From positions 1 through 36,040 of the forward strand of contig NZ_JAKEIP010000067.1 of NCBI RefSeq assembly GCF_021474425.1: 36,040 bases of DNA, written 5' to 3'. The number at the start of each line of letters is the position of its first letter. Position 1 is the first letter of the stretch. Below are positions 1 to 7,426 of this stretch, one piece after another. The DNA comes from Streptomyces muensis (GTDB lineage: Bacteria > Actinomycetota > Actinomycetes > Streptomycetales > Streptomycetaceae). Made by a program: the position numbers and the translations under genes. A model generated the notes under the pieces. The model worked only from the letters and a program-made list of their open reading frames with translations. It did no database searches and was not told where the DNA came from.

Positions 1-25
1 CCACCCCCCACAGGAGGCCCCCTCC

Positions 26-679
26 ATGAGTTCACGCCGAATCCCGATGCCCTCGCGGCGCACGCCCATACCCTGGCGCACCAAGGCGGTCGTGGCCGCC
101 CTGGCAGCCGCTCTGCTGACCGGCCCGGGCATCGCGCAGGCCACCCCCCAGGCCACCGCGCAGACCGCACCGGCAGTACGGGACCAGGTGTCGGCGGCGG
201 CGACCATCACCTGGAACCTCGAACGCGCCAGCAACCCGACCGAGGACCAGCGCACGGCCTACGACCTCATCACCAGGGCCATGAACGCCGCGGTGGCCCG
301 CTACAACAACCTCAGCGACCTGGGCAAGACCATCACCGTCCGGTACGACCCGGGCGTGCCCACCGCCGACGGCAACATCAACGGCACCATCCGCTTCGGC
401 AACCGCAGCTATATGAACGAGCGGACCGCGCTGCACGAGATCGCCCACACCATCGGGGTGGGGACGAGCTCGGGCTGGTCACGCCTCGGCGGCAGCGGCA
501 CCTGGACCGGTGCGCAGGCCACGGCGCTGGTCAGGCAGTTCGACGGTGCGAGCGCCAAGATCTCCACCGGCGGCGGGCACTTCTGGCCGTACGGCCTGAA
601 CTACGACAACGAGTTCTCGAACACGGCGGCCGACCGGCATGTGCAGATCGTCGCCGCGATGGTGCGCGACGGTCTGTGA
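26..679 (+). CDS. Secreted metzincin-like zinc metalloprotease
   Basis: The 217-residue product starts at an ATG preceded by AGGAGG at 12-17. A long arginine-rich N-region is followed by a hydrophobic stretch (about residues 21-38) and alanine-rich sequence, consistent with a Sec or Tat signal peptide. The motif HEIAHTIGVG at 137-146 is the HExxHxxG zinc site, with His137 and His141 as ligands and Glu138 as catalytic base. The third ligand of metzincins, normally His or Asp three residues after the Gly, is a Thr here (T147). His185 in GGGHFWPYG is a possible substitute. Related actinomycete proteins often carry a C-terminal ricin-type lectin domain, which is absent here. The gene stands alone and ends in its own terminator. 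The fold is well supported; proteolytic activity is inferred. Confidence 0.75.
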   Translation: MSSRRIPMPSRRTPIPWRTKAVVAALAAALLTGPGIAQATPQATAQTAPAVRDQVSAAATITWNLERASNPTEDQRTAYDLITRAMNAAVARYNNLSDLGKTITVRYDPGVPTADGNINGTIRFGNRSYMNERTALHEIAHTIGVGTSSGWSRLGGSGTWTGAQATALVRQFDGASAKISTGGGHFWPYGLNYDNEFSNTAADRHVQIVAAMVRDGL

Positions 680-692
680 TCCGAGGGCTGGT

Positions 693-719
693 GCCCGGGG
701 GCCGTGTGGGCTCCCGGGC
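693..719 (+). terminator. Intrinsic terminator after the secreted protease
   Basis: GCCCGGGGG (693-701) pairs with CTCCCGGGC (711-719), including one G-U pair, around a 9-base loop. It is followed by TTCTTC. It lies 14 bases after the protease stop codon. Confidence 0.6.
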
Positions 720-805
720 TTCTTCGTGACGTGATGCGCGCGTCCTAGTGTGTGGAGGGGGCACCGGGCATGGTCCTCCGTCCGATTCTCAAGGAGCAGC
801 GGGCC

Positions 806-1768
806 GTGAACGTCGAGATCCCTCCCTTCCTGCACGAGACCGCCCTCGGACTCGGGGCCGGCGTTCCGTACGCCCTGAAGGTCCTGGCCGGCCGGCTGGC
901 GGAGGACCCGGACATGGGCCGGCCCTCGCAACTGCCGGGCATCCTCACCGTGGTGGTCGACGGCGAACCGTTCGATGACTGCCCCGACCTGGCCGTCGGC
1001 TACATCCGGGAGCCCGACTGGATCCAGATCCGGTATGTGAGCCGGGCCGCCGTTCCTGAGCGCGACTCGGACGAGGGGGATGGGGAGGAGGACGAGCAGG
1101 GGCAGGAGCAGGTGCGGGCTACGGACCCTGCCGCCGGAGCCGTGGCCGTACGGCAGGTCGCCGACGCCTGGCAGCGCATCGCCGGCTGGCTCCGGGACAA
1201 CGCGCCCGAGTCCAGCGCCGCCCTGCGCGCCGGTGCCGGTCCCGCCGCCATCGCCGCCGTGGAACAGGAACTCGGGGTTCGGATACCCGTCGAGCTGTGC
1301 GTCCTGTGGCTGTTGACCGCGGGCGACGACGGAGTCCGAGACGCGGGGTGCCTTCCGGGCAACCGTGCCCTGATGCCGCTCGACGCCGTGGTCGCCGAGC
1401 ATCGGTGGAGGTCTGAGGCCCAGGCCCGCGAGGACACCCTCGACGCCGACCGCCCCGACGACGAGCGGACCCCCTTCTGGCGGCCCACCTGGATTCCGGT
1501 CGTCTCGCGCGGCGTGAACGACAGCACCTCGGGGCTGTATCTGGACACCGAGACGGGATTTCTGGGCCGCTGGTCCCTCTACAACGACGACTCCGACGAC
1601 GAACTCGACACGCTGGTCACCTACTTGGAAGAGGCCGCCGACATGCTCGATGCCCCGACTCTGGCCACACGCGACAAGCCCGGTCTGGTGGGCGGGGCTC
1701 TGGTGTGGCGCGGCGGGCTCGATGCCGCGCGGCTGGACCGGTGGCGGCCGCTGACCGACACCCCATGA
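806..1768 (+). CDS. SMI1/KNR4 family protein with N-terminal extra domain
   Basis: I chose the GTG at 806 because AAGGAG lies at 791-796, nine bases upstream. In-frame starts at 770 (ATG) and 752 (GTG) are possible. The 320-residue product has three parts. The first, about 1-80, is a compact segment of unknown function (IPPFL...DCPDLAVGYIREP). The second is an acidic linker, about 85-105. The third is a SMI1/KNR4 domain, about 115-290, recognised by EQELGVRIPVELCVLWLLTA and WIPVVSRGVNDSTSG followed by a strongly acidic stretch. In bacteria this fold is common among immunity proteins and in uncharacterised regulators. No toxin gene lies beside it. The stop codon overlaps the start of the NUDIX gene, so the two are probably translated together. 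The molecular role is unknown. Confidence 0.8.
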   Translation: MNVEIPPFLHETALGLGAGVPYALKVLAGRLAEDPDMGRPSQLPGILTVVVDGEPFDDCPDLAVGYIREPDWIQIRYVSRAAVPERDSDEGDGEEDEQGQEQVRATDPAAGAVAVRQVADAWQRIAGWLRDNAPESSAALRAGAGPAAIAAVEQELGVRIPVELCVLWLLTAGDDGVRDAGCLPGNRALMPLDAVVAEHRWRSEAQAREDTLDADRPDDERTPFWRPTWIPVVSRGVNDSTSGLYLDTETGFLGRWSLYNDDSDDELDTLVTYLEEAADMLDAPTLATRDKPGLVGGALVWRGGLDAARLDRWRPLTDTP

Positions 1769-2286
1769 GCGTGTCCGGCGAGGAAGAGCTTGTCGAACGG
1801 GTCGACGAGCACGACGAGATCCTGGGTGTCGTCAGTCGAAGCGAAGCCATTCGCCACGGGTGGCTGCACCGGATCGCGACGGTCGTCTGCCGCGACCCCG
1901 CCGGACGGACCCTGGTGCACCGCCGCCCCGACCACGCCTCACGTTTCCCGGGCCGGTTCAACTGGATGCTCGGCGGCGCCGTGGAGGTCGGTGAGTCCTA
2001 CGAGGAGGCCGCCGCACGGGAGTTGGCGGAGGAGCTGGGCGTCCGGGCGTCTCCCGGGCTCGTGTTCAAGTTCCCGTGTGCGGGCGCGATCAGCCCGTAC
2101 TGGCTCGGCCTGCACGAGGTGGTCGTCTCCGGACCCGTCGAACCCGACCCCGAAGAGATCGCCTGGCACGGCTGGCTGACGGACTCCGAGCTCGCCGACC
2201 TCGTTCGCCATGACGACTTCGTCCCCGATGCCCGCGAGGCGTTCGACCGCTACCTCGCCCTGCGGCACCGCGGAAACGCGAGGTGA
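1765..2286 (+). CDS. NUDIX hydrolase, IPP isomerase/YfcD-like subgroup
   Basis: The ATG at 1765 overlaps the previous TGA (ATGA), indicating translational coupling. The 173-residue product has a complete NUDIX box at residues 71-93: Gly71, Glu77, then RELAEELG with the metal-binding glutamates 86, 89 and 90. The N-terminus, VDEHDEILGVVSRSEA followed by HGWLHR, is typical of the isopentenyl-diphosphate isomerase-like/YfcD branch, which hydrolyses or isomerises diphosphate-linked substrates. The substrate cannot be told from sequence. True IPP isomerase activity is unlikely because the gene sits with a SMI1 protein rather than with isoprenoid genes. Confidence 0.85.
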   Translation: MSVSGEEELVERVDEHDEILGVVSRSEAIRHGWLHRIATVVCRDPAGRTLVHRRPDHASRFPGRFNWMLGGAVEVGESYEEAAARELAEELGVRASPGLVFKFPCAGAISPYWLGLHEVVVSGPVEPDPEEIAWHGWLTDSELADLVRHDDFVPDAREAFDRYLALRHRGNAR

Positions 2287-2343
2287 GAGGCCCTTCGCCG
2301 CGAGGGCAGCGGCAGCATCAGTGCTATATGACATGATGCCGAC

Positions 2344-3519
2344 ATGACTCATCCATCCCCCCGCCCCGATGTCCTGGTCATCGGGGCAGGCATCGTGGGT
2401 GCAGCGTGCGCGTACTACTGCACGGCCGCCGGGCTGCGGGTCGCCGTGGTCGAACGGGGTGCCATCGGCAGTGGGACCACCAGCGCCTGCGAAGGCAACA
2501 TCCTGGTCTCCGACAAGGAACCCGGACCCGAACTCGACCTGGCCCTGCTGTCCTCCCGGCTGTGGCAGGAGATCGCCGAGGACCTGGGCAGGAGCGCGAT
2601 CGAGTACGAGGCCAAGGGCGGTGTGGTCGTCGCGGGATCGCGGGAGACGGCCGAGGGACTGCGGCACCTGACGGCGAGACAGCGGACGGCAGGTGTCGAC
2701 GCGGTCGACATCGGCGCCGACGAGTTGTTCGAGCTGGAGCCCAACGTGACCCGGGAGGCGGTCGGCGGGGCGTTCTACGGCCAGGACGCGCAGGTCCAGC
2801 CGACGCTTGCCGCCGCCCGACTGCTGCGCCGGGCCCGGCTGCGCGGGGCGACGGTCCATGTCGGCACCGGTGTCACCGGGTTCGTACGCGACAAGCGGGG
2901 TGCCGTCACGGGCGTGCGGACCGACTCCGCCGACGTCCCGGTCCTGCACGCGCGGTGGGTGGTCAACGCCGCGGGGACCTGGGCCGGACAATTGTCCGAA
3001 CTCGCCGGTGCCCCGGTGCCGGTACTGCCGCGCAAGGGCTTCGTCCTGGTGACCGAACCGCTGCCGCGCGTCGTACGGCACAAGGTGTACACCGCGGAGT
3101 ACGTGGCCAACGTCGCCAGCAGCGACGCGGGCCTGGAGACCTCGGTCGTGGTCGAGGGAACCCGGGGCGGCACCGTCCTGATCGGCGCCAGCCGCGAGCG
3201 GGTCGGCTTCGACCGCCGTATGTCCCTGCCGGTGCTGCGCAAGCTGGCGGCCCAGGCCATCGGCCTCTTCCCGTTCCTCGCCGACATCTCCCTGCTGCGC
3301 GGCTACCTGGGCTTCCGTCCCTACTGCCCGGACCATCTGCCCGTCATCGGCCCGGACCCGCGCGCACCCGGTCTGCTGCACGCCTGCGGCCATGAGGGCG
3401 CCGGGATCGGGCTGGCCGGCGCGACCGGTCATCTGCTGGCCCAGCAGCTGTCCGGTGAGAAGCCCGATCTGGATTTGACGCCGTTCCGCCCGGACCGCTT
3501 CGAGGAGGCGACCCCTTGA
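2344..3519 (+). CDS. FAD-dependent oxidoreductase, D-hydroxyproline dehydrogenase beta-type subunit
   Basis: This is a 391-residue DadA/HcnC-type amino-acid oxidase fold. The N-terminal Rossmann motif VLVIGAGIVGAACAYY binds FAD, and the C-terminal segment has the conserved LRGYLGFRPYCPDHLPVIG and a Gly-rich CGHEGAGIGLAGATG near the flavin. It is the first of three co-directional genes: its stop overlaps the TTG start of a small 2Fe-2S protein (TTGA), which overlaps an HcnB-like flavoprotein. This beta-gamma-alpha arrangement is that of hetero-oligomeric amine dehydrogenases such as hydrogen cyanide synthase (HcnABC) and D-hydroxyproline dehydrogenase. The neighbouring epimerase and DapA-family genes favour oxidation of cis-4-hydroxy-D-proline to 1-pyrroline-4-hydroxy-2-carboxylate. 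The substrate is inferred from context. Confidence 0.82.
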   Translation: MTHPSPRPDVLVIGAGIVGAACAYYCTAAGLRVAVVERGAIGSGTTSACEGNILVSDKEPGPELDLALLSSRLWQEIAEDLGRSAIEYEAKGGVVVAGSRETAEGLRHLTARQRTAGVDAVDIGADELFELEPNVTREAVGGAFYGQDAQVQPTLAAARLLRRARLRGATVHVGTGVTGFVRDKRGAVTGVRTDSADVPVLHARWVVNAAGTWAGQLSELAGAPVPVLPRKGFVLVTEPLPRVVRHKVYTAEYVANVASSDAGLETSVVVEGTRGGTVLIGASRERVGFDRRMSLPVLRKLAAQAIGLFPFLADISLLRGYLGFRPYCPDHLPVIGPDPRAPGLLHACGHEGAGIGLAGATGHLLAQQLSGEKPDLDLTPFRPDRFEEATP

Positions 3520-3803
3520 CCACCGCGCCGTTCAGCTTCATCTTCACCTTCGACGGCGAGCCCGTGCGGGCGCTGTCCGGGCAGAGCGTGGCCGCCGCCC
3601 TCATCGCCTCCGGGCGGCGCTCCTGGCGGCACACCCGTACCGAGGGCCGCCCGCGCGGTGTGTTCTGCGGCATCGGCGTGTGCTTCGACTGCCTGGTCAC
3701 CATCAACGGCCGCCCCAACCACCGCGCCTGCCTCGTCGAGGCCCGCCCCGGAGACACGGTCACCACCCAGGAGGGAACCGGTCATGACGACCTCGCGTGC
3801 TGA
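3516..3803 (+). CDS. Small (2Fe-2S)-binding protein, dehydrogenase gamma-type subunit
   Basis: This 95-residue HcnA-like ferredoxin-fold protein starts at TTG 3516, with GAGGAGG at 3502-3508 supporting that start and a four-base overlap with the preceding gene. Cys51, Cys56, Cys59 and Cys72 form a C-x4-C-x2-C-x12-C plant-type 2Fe-2S ligand set (CGIGVCFDC). In such complexes this subunit passes electrons between the FAD-containing subunits. The end of the gene overlaps the start of the alpha-type subunit by 20 bases, so the subunits are probably made in step. Confidence 0.85.
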   Translation: MTTAPFSFIFTFDGEPVRALSGQSVAAALIASGRRSWRHTRTEGRPRGVFCGIGVCFDCLVTINGRPNHRACLVEARPGDTVTTQEGTGHDDLAC

Positions 3804-5217
3804 GCGGGCAGGCGATCCGTACGACATCGCCGTCCTCGGTGCCGGACCGGCCGGCCTGTCGGCGGCCGTCACCGCCGCGGCACAGGGCAGCCGTACGGTG
3901 CTGATCGACGCGGGAGCGCGCCCGGGCGGCCAGTACTGGCGTCACCGCGACGGCGACGACGGCGCCCTCCACCACGACTGGAGCCAGTTCCGGCGTCTCC
4001 AGCGGGAGTCGGCCGCACACCCTCTGCTCGACCGCCGCTTCGGCCACTCGATCTGGCACGTGGAACGCACGGAAGAAGGCTTCACCGTCCACAGCACCTG
4101 CGACGACGAACCCCGCGCCGTCCGCAGCCGGACCGTGATCGTGGCGACCGGCGCCTACGACCGCCAACTGCCCTTCCCCGGCTGGACCACCCCCGGGGTC
4201 TTCACCGCGGGAGCGGTCCAGGCCCTCCTCAAGGGCCAGGGCGTCCTGGCCGGCAAGCGCGTCGCCGTCGCCGGCACCGGGCCCTTCCTGCTGCCGGTGG
4301 CCGCGGGGCTGGCCGAGGCCGGCGCCACGGTCGTAGGCGTCTTCGAGGCCGGACTGCCCACCGCCTTCGGCAGACACCCGGTCGCCGTGCTGCGCAATCT
4401 GCCCAAACTCGCGGAGGGCGCCGACTACTTGAGCACCCTTCTCAAGCACCGCGTCCCCTACCGCACCCGCACCACCGTCGTCGCCGCGCACGGCACCGAC
4501 AACGTCACCGGCGCCACCGTCGCCCGGCTGGACGACCAGTGGCGGATCGTGCCCGGCAGTGCCCGCGAGATCGACTGCGACACGGTCGCGGTCGGCTACG
4601 GCTTCACCCCGCAGACCGAGATCCCCCTGCAACTCGGCTGCGAGATGGCGCTGGACGCCGACGGCAGCCTCGTCGCCCGCGTCGACTCCCGGCAGCGCGG
4701 TACCGCCGACGGCGTCTACGTCGCGGGCGAGGCGTGCGGCGTCGGCGGCGCCCAACTCTCCATGGTCGAGGGTGAGTTGGCGGGGCTGCATGCCTCGTAC
4801 GCGACGAACGGCTCCCGCGTCGACCGCCGGCGTCTGGCCCGGCTGCTGCGGCGGCGGGCGGCCCAGCGGTCCTTCGCGGCGGCCATGCACCAGGCGTATC
4901 CGGTGCCGGACGGCTGGCAGAGCTGGCTGGACGAGGACACCCTGGTCTGCCGCTGCGAGGAGGTCACCGCCGGGACGGTCCGTGCGGCGGTCGGCGACCT
5001 CGGGGCGAGCGACCCGCGCGCGGTCAAGCTGTACGCCCGCCCCGGCATGGGCCTGTGCCAGGGCCGTGTCTGCGGCTACGCCACCGCCTGTCTCGTCGCC
5101 CGCGCCGACGACCGGCGACCCACCGCCGACGACCTGCGCGGCATGGCCGCCCGGCCCGTCGCACAGCCCCTCACTCTCGGCGCTCTCGCCGCCGGATCCG
5201 ACGACAACAGCGCCTGA
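3784..5217 (+). CDS. FAD/NAD(P)-binding oxidoreductase with BFD-like 2Fe-2S, dehydrogenase alpha-type subunit
   Basis: The ATG at 3784 follows GAGGGAACC and gives a 477-residue protein. It has an N-terminal dinucleotide-binding motif (IAVLGAGPAGLSAA), a central second nucleotide-binding fold (VAVAGTGPFLLPVAAGLAEA), and a flavin-site segment ending in GVYVAGEACGVGGAQLS. The C-terminal BFD-like 2Fe-2S module has Cys389, Cys391, Cys425 and Cys430 (VCRCEE ... GLCQGRVC). This is the HcnB/SoxA-alpha architecture of the large subunit of hetero-oligomeric amine dehydrogenases. With the two preceding overlapping genes it should form a membrane-associated or electron-chain-linked dehydrogenase, most likely for D-hydroxyproline given the neighbours. 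Confidence 0.82.
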   Translation: MTTSRAERAGDPYDIAVLGAGPAGLSAAVTAAAQGSRTVLIDAGARPGGQYWRHRDGDDGALHHDWSQFRRLQRESAAHPLLDRRFGHSIWHVERTEEGFTVHSTCDDEPRAVRSRTVIVATGAYDRQLPFPGWTTPGVFTAGAVQALLKGQGVLAGKRVAVAGTGPFLLPVAAGLAEAGATVVGVFEAGLPTAFGRHPVAVLRNLPKLAEGADYLSTLLKHRVPYRTRTTVVAAHGTDNVTGATVARLDDQWRIVPGSAREIDCDTVAVGYGFTPQTEIPLQLGCEMALDADGSLVARVDSRQRGTADGVYVAGEACGVGGAQLSMVEGELAGLHASYATNGSRVDRRRLARLLRRRAAQRSFAAAMHQAYPVPDGWQSWLDEDTLVCRCEEVTAGTVRAAVGDLGASDPRAVKLYARPGMGLCQGRVCGYATACLVARADDRRPTADDLRGMAARPVAQPLTLGALAAGSDDNSA

Positions 5218-5274
5218 TCGCAGCGGGTTTGCCCAGGTCACCAGCGGCAGTGACAGGGGCTCGTGACCTGTGTA

Positions 5275-5290
5275 ATGTGATATTGCACTG
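5275..5290. promoter_or_regulatory. Candidate GntR operator upstream of the deaminase gene
   Basis: The segment reads ATGTGATATTGCACTG, 72 bases before the DapA-family start. Its left half ATGTGAT is the exact reverse complement of the right half of the better palindrome at 7323-7338. The core also fits GTGnnATnnCAC symmetry (5277-5288). The right arm is degenerate, so this is a weak call that rests mainly on the shared half-site. Confidence 0.3.
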
Positions 5291-5361
5291 ACTGGACGGC
5301 TCCTGCTCCTGCTCCTGCTGATGGCTCCCGACGGCGGCATCAAACGACACGTGGAGGACTC

Positions 5362-6267
5362 ATGACCCGGGCGAAGCCCTGGCACGGCATGCTCGTCGCC
5401 ACCGCACTCCCCCTGCGCGAGACACCCGACGGCGACCTGGCGGTCGACTTCGACGGCTACGCCGACCACGTCGCCTGGCTCGCCGCCAACGGTTGTGACG
5501 GTGTCACACCGAACGGCTCCCTCGGCGAGTACCAGAACCTGTCCGCCGAGGAGCGCGCCCGGGTGGTCACCACCGCTGTGGCCGCCGCCCCCGAAGGCTT
5601 CACGGTGATGCCGGGGGTGGCCGCCTACGGCGCGGACGAGGCCCGCCGCTGGGCCGAACAGGCCGGCGAGGCGGGCGCCTCGGCCGTGATGCTGCTCCCG
5701 CCGAACTCCTACCGCGCCGACGACCGCGCGGTCGTGGCGCACTACCGCGAGGTCGCCAAGGCCGGCGTGCCGGTGGTCGCCTACAACAACCCGCACGACA
5801 CCAAGGTCGACCTCGTCCCCGAGCTCCTCGCCGAGCTGTTCGACGAGGGACTGATCGTCGCGGTCAAGGAGTTCTCCGGCGACATCCGCCGCTACTACCG
5901 GATCACCGAACTCGCCCCGGGCCTGGACGTCCTGGCCGGCACCGACGACCTGGCCCTGGAGATGGCCGTCGCCGGGTCGCCGGGCTGGATCTCCGGCTAC
6001 CCCAACGCGCTGCCCCGCGCCTGCGCCGTCCTGTGGGAGGCGGCCGGCAAGGGCGACCTCGCCACCGCGCTCCCTCTGTACCGCATCCTGCACCCGCTGC
6101 TGCGCTGGGACTCGCGCACCGAGTTCGTACAGGCCATCAAGCTCAGCATGGACCTCGTCGGCCGCTACGGCGGGCCCTGCCGCCAGCCCCGTCTGCCGCT
6201 CACCCCCGAGCACGAGGCGCTGGTGCGCACCGCGACCGAGAAGGCCATCGCGGAAGGGCTCGCCTGA
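5362..6267 (+). CDS. DapA-family lyase, probable 1-pyrroline-4-hydroxy-2-carboxylate deaminase
   Basis: This 301-residue class I TIM-barrel protein of the dihydrodipicolinate synthase/N-acetylneuraminate lyase family starts at ATG 5362, with GGAGG at 5353-5357. Lys169 in AVKEFSGD is the Schiff-base lysine. Tyr141 in YNNP is the family's catalytic Tyr. NGSLGE (51-56) replaces the GTTGE substrate loop of true DapA. In hydroxyproline catabolism a member of this family converts 1-pyrroline-4-hydroxy-2-carboxylate to 2-oxoglutarate semialdehyde with release of ammonia (EC 3.5.4.22). Position between a hydroxyproline dehydrogenase-like complex and an epimerase supports this over lysine biosynthesis. 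A sugar-acid aldolase cannot be fully excluded. Confidence 0.8.
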   Translation: MTRAKPWHGMLVATALPLRETPDGDLAVDFDGYADHVAWLAANGCDGVTPNGSLGEYQNLSAEERARVVTTAVAAAPEGFTVMPGVAAYGADEARRWAEQAGEAGASAVMLLPPNSYRADDRAVVAHYREVAKAGVPVVAYNNPHDTKVDLVPELLAELFDEGLIVAVKEFSGDIRRYYRITELAPGLDVLAGTDDLALEMAVAGSPGWISGYPNALPRACAVLWEAAGKGDLATALPLYRILHPLLRWDSRTEFVQAIKLSMDLVGRYGGPCRQPRLPLTPEHEALVRTATEKAIAEGLA

Positions 6268-6269
6268 CC

Positions 6270-7271
6270 ATGCGCAGCAACCGGGTCTTCCACGCCGTCG
6301 ACTCCCACACGGAGGGGATGCCGACCCGTGTCGTCACCGGTGGCGTCGGAGTCGTCCCCGGAGCCACCATGTTCGACCGGCGCCGGTACTTCATCGACCA
6401 CCTCGACCACATCCGCCGGCTTCTGATGAACGAGCCGCGCGGCCACTCGGCGATGAGCGGGGCGATCCTCCAGCCGCCGACCCGGCCGGACGCGGACTTC
6501 GGCGTCCTCTACATCGAGACCTCCGGCTGTCTGCCCATGTGCGGGCACGGCACGATCGGTGTCGCCACGGTCCTGGTGGAGACCGGCATGGTCGAGGTCG
6601 CGGAGCCGGTCACGACGATCCGGCTGGACACCCCGGCCGGGCTCGTCGTCGTCGACGTCCGGGTGGCGGACGGCTCCGCCAAGGCGGTCACCCTGCGCAA
6701 CGTCCCCTCGTTCGCGCTCGCGCTGGACCGGACCGTCAAGGTCGCCCCGTGGGGCGAGATCGCCTACGACATGGCCTTCGGCGGCAACTTCTACGCCATC
6801 GTCGAGCTGGACGCCCTCGGGATCCCCTTCGAACGGGCCCACAAGAACCGGCTCATGGAGGCGGGCCTCGCCATCATGGCGGCCGTCAACGAACAGGACC
6901 GGCCCGTCCATCCCGGCAACCCCGAGATCAACGGCGTCCACCACGTCTACCTGGCCGCCCCCGGATCCACCGCCGCCCACTCCCGGCACGCGATGGTCAT
7001 CCACCCCGGCATGTTCGACCGCTCCCCCTGTGGCACGGGCACCAGCGCCCGCATGGCCCAGCTGCACGCGCGCGGACTCCTGCCGCTGAACACCGAGTTC
7101 CGCAACGAGTCGTTCATCGGCACGCACTTCATCGGCGAACTCGTCGAGGAGACCGAGGTTGCCGGCCACCGTGCGGTCGTCCCCACGGTCACCGGCCGGG
7201 CCTGGATCACCGGCACCGCCCAGTACATGTACGACCCGGACGATCCCTTCCCGCAAGGGTTCGAGCTGTGA
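6270..7271 (+). CDS. Proline racemase family, probable 4-hydroxyproline 2-epimerase
   Basis: The 333-residue product starts at ATG 6270, two bases after the deaminase stop. Both catalytic cysteines of the racemase/epimerase class are present: Cys91 in LPMCGHGTIG and Cys254 in DRSPCGTGTSA. Family members that are trans-3-hydroxyproline dehydratases replace one of these with Ser or Thr, so an epimerase is favoured. The reaction would be trans-4-hydroxy-L-proline to cis-4-hydroxy-D-proline, the first step of the pathway whose later steps are encoded just upstream. Plain proline racemase is a less likely alternative given the neighbours. A hairpin follows the gene. Confidence 0.86.
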   Translation: MRSNRVFHAVDSHTEGMPTRVVTGGVGVVPGATMFDRRRYFIDHLDHIRRLLMNEPRGHSAMSGAILQPPTRPDADFGVLYIETSGCLPMCGHGTIGVATVLVETGMVEVAEPVTTIRLDTPAGLVVVDVRVADGSAKAVTLRNVPSFALALDRTVKVAPWGEIAYDMAFGGNFYAIVELDALGIPFERAHKNRLMEAGLAIMAAVNEQDRPVHPGNPEINGVHHVYLAAPGSTAAHSRHAMVIHPGMFDRSPCGTGTSARMAQLHARGLLPLNTEFRNESFIGTHFIGELVEETEVAGHRAVVPTVTGRAWITGTAQYMYDPDDPFPQGFEL

Positions 7272-7282
7272 CCGCCCTGTGC

Positions 7283-7314
7283 GCACCCCGCCGGCAGCGA
7301 TGTCGGCGGGGTGC
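7283..7314 (+). terminator. Hairpin terminator after the epimerase gene
   Basis: GCACCCCGCCG (7283-7293) pairs perfectly with CGGCGGGGTGC (7304-7314) over a 10-base loop, 11 bases after the epimerase stop. No T-run follows, as is usual in streptomycetes. It separates the catabolic genes from the regulator's promoter region. Confidence 0.6.
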
Positions 7315-7322
7315 ACGGAAAC

Positions 7323-7338
7323 ATGCGATACATCACAT
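7323..7338. promoter_or_regulatory. Candidate autoregulatory GntR operator
   Basis: ATGCGATACATCACAT is an inverted repeat with seven-base arms and a two-base centre, having a single mismatch (ATGCGAT against ATGTGAT). It lies 89 bases before the GntR start and directly after the terminator. A related half-site lies before the deaminase gene. FCD-type GntR proteins bind short palindromes of this size near their own promoters. Confidence 0.42.
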
Positions 7339-7426
7339 AGCGCCGGGCGGTTAGCATGACCCCGCCACCGCTCACGTCGAAGTAGAGCGTGGAACGATCC
7401 CGCCGCCGACAGTGAGGAAGCCAGCC

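Noticed and set aside
2344..5217. Hydrogen cyanide synthase (hcnABC) as identity of the three redox genes
   Set aside because: Architecture is shared, but gene order and the adjacent epimerase and DapA-family genes fit an amino-acid (hydroxyproline) dehydrogenase better.
5299..5321. Short GCTCCT tandem repeat upstream of the deaminase gene
   Set aside because: Only about three copies in noncoding GC-rich DNA; no symmetry or known function, so not reported as a feature.
3760..6213. Long open frame of about 800 codons on the minus strand through the hydroxyproline genes
   Set aside because: It mirrors the third-position GC bias of the plus-strand genes, has no recognisable domain and crosses several well-supported genes.
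6270..7271. trans-3-hydroxy-L-proline dehydratase
   Set aside because: Both catalytic cysteines (91 and 254) are present; the dehydratases replace one with Ser or Thr.
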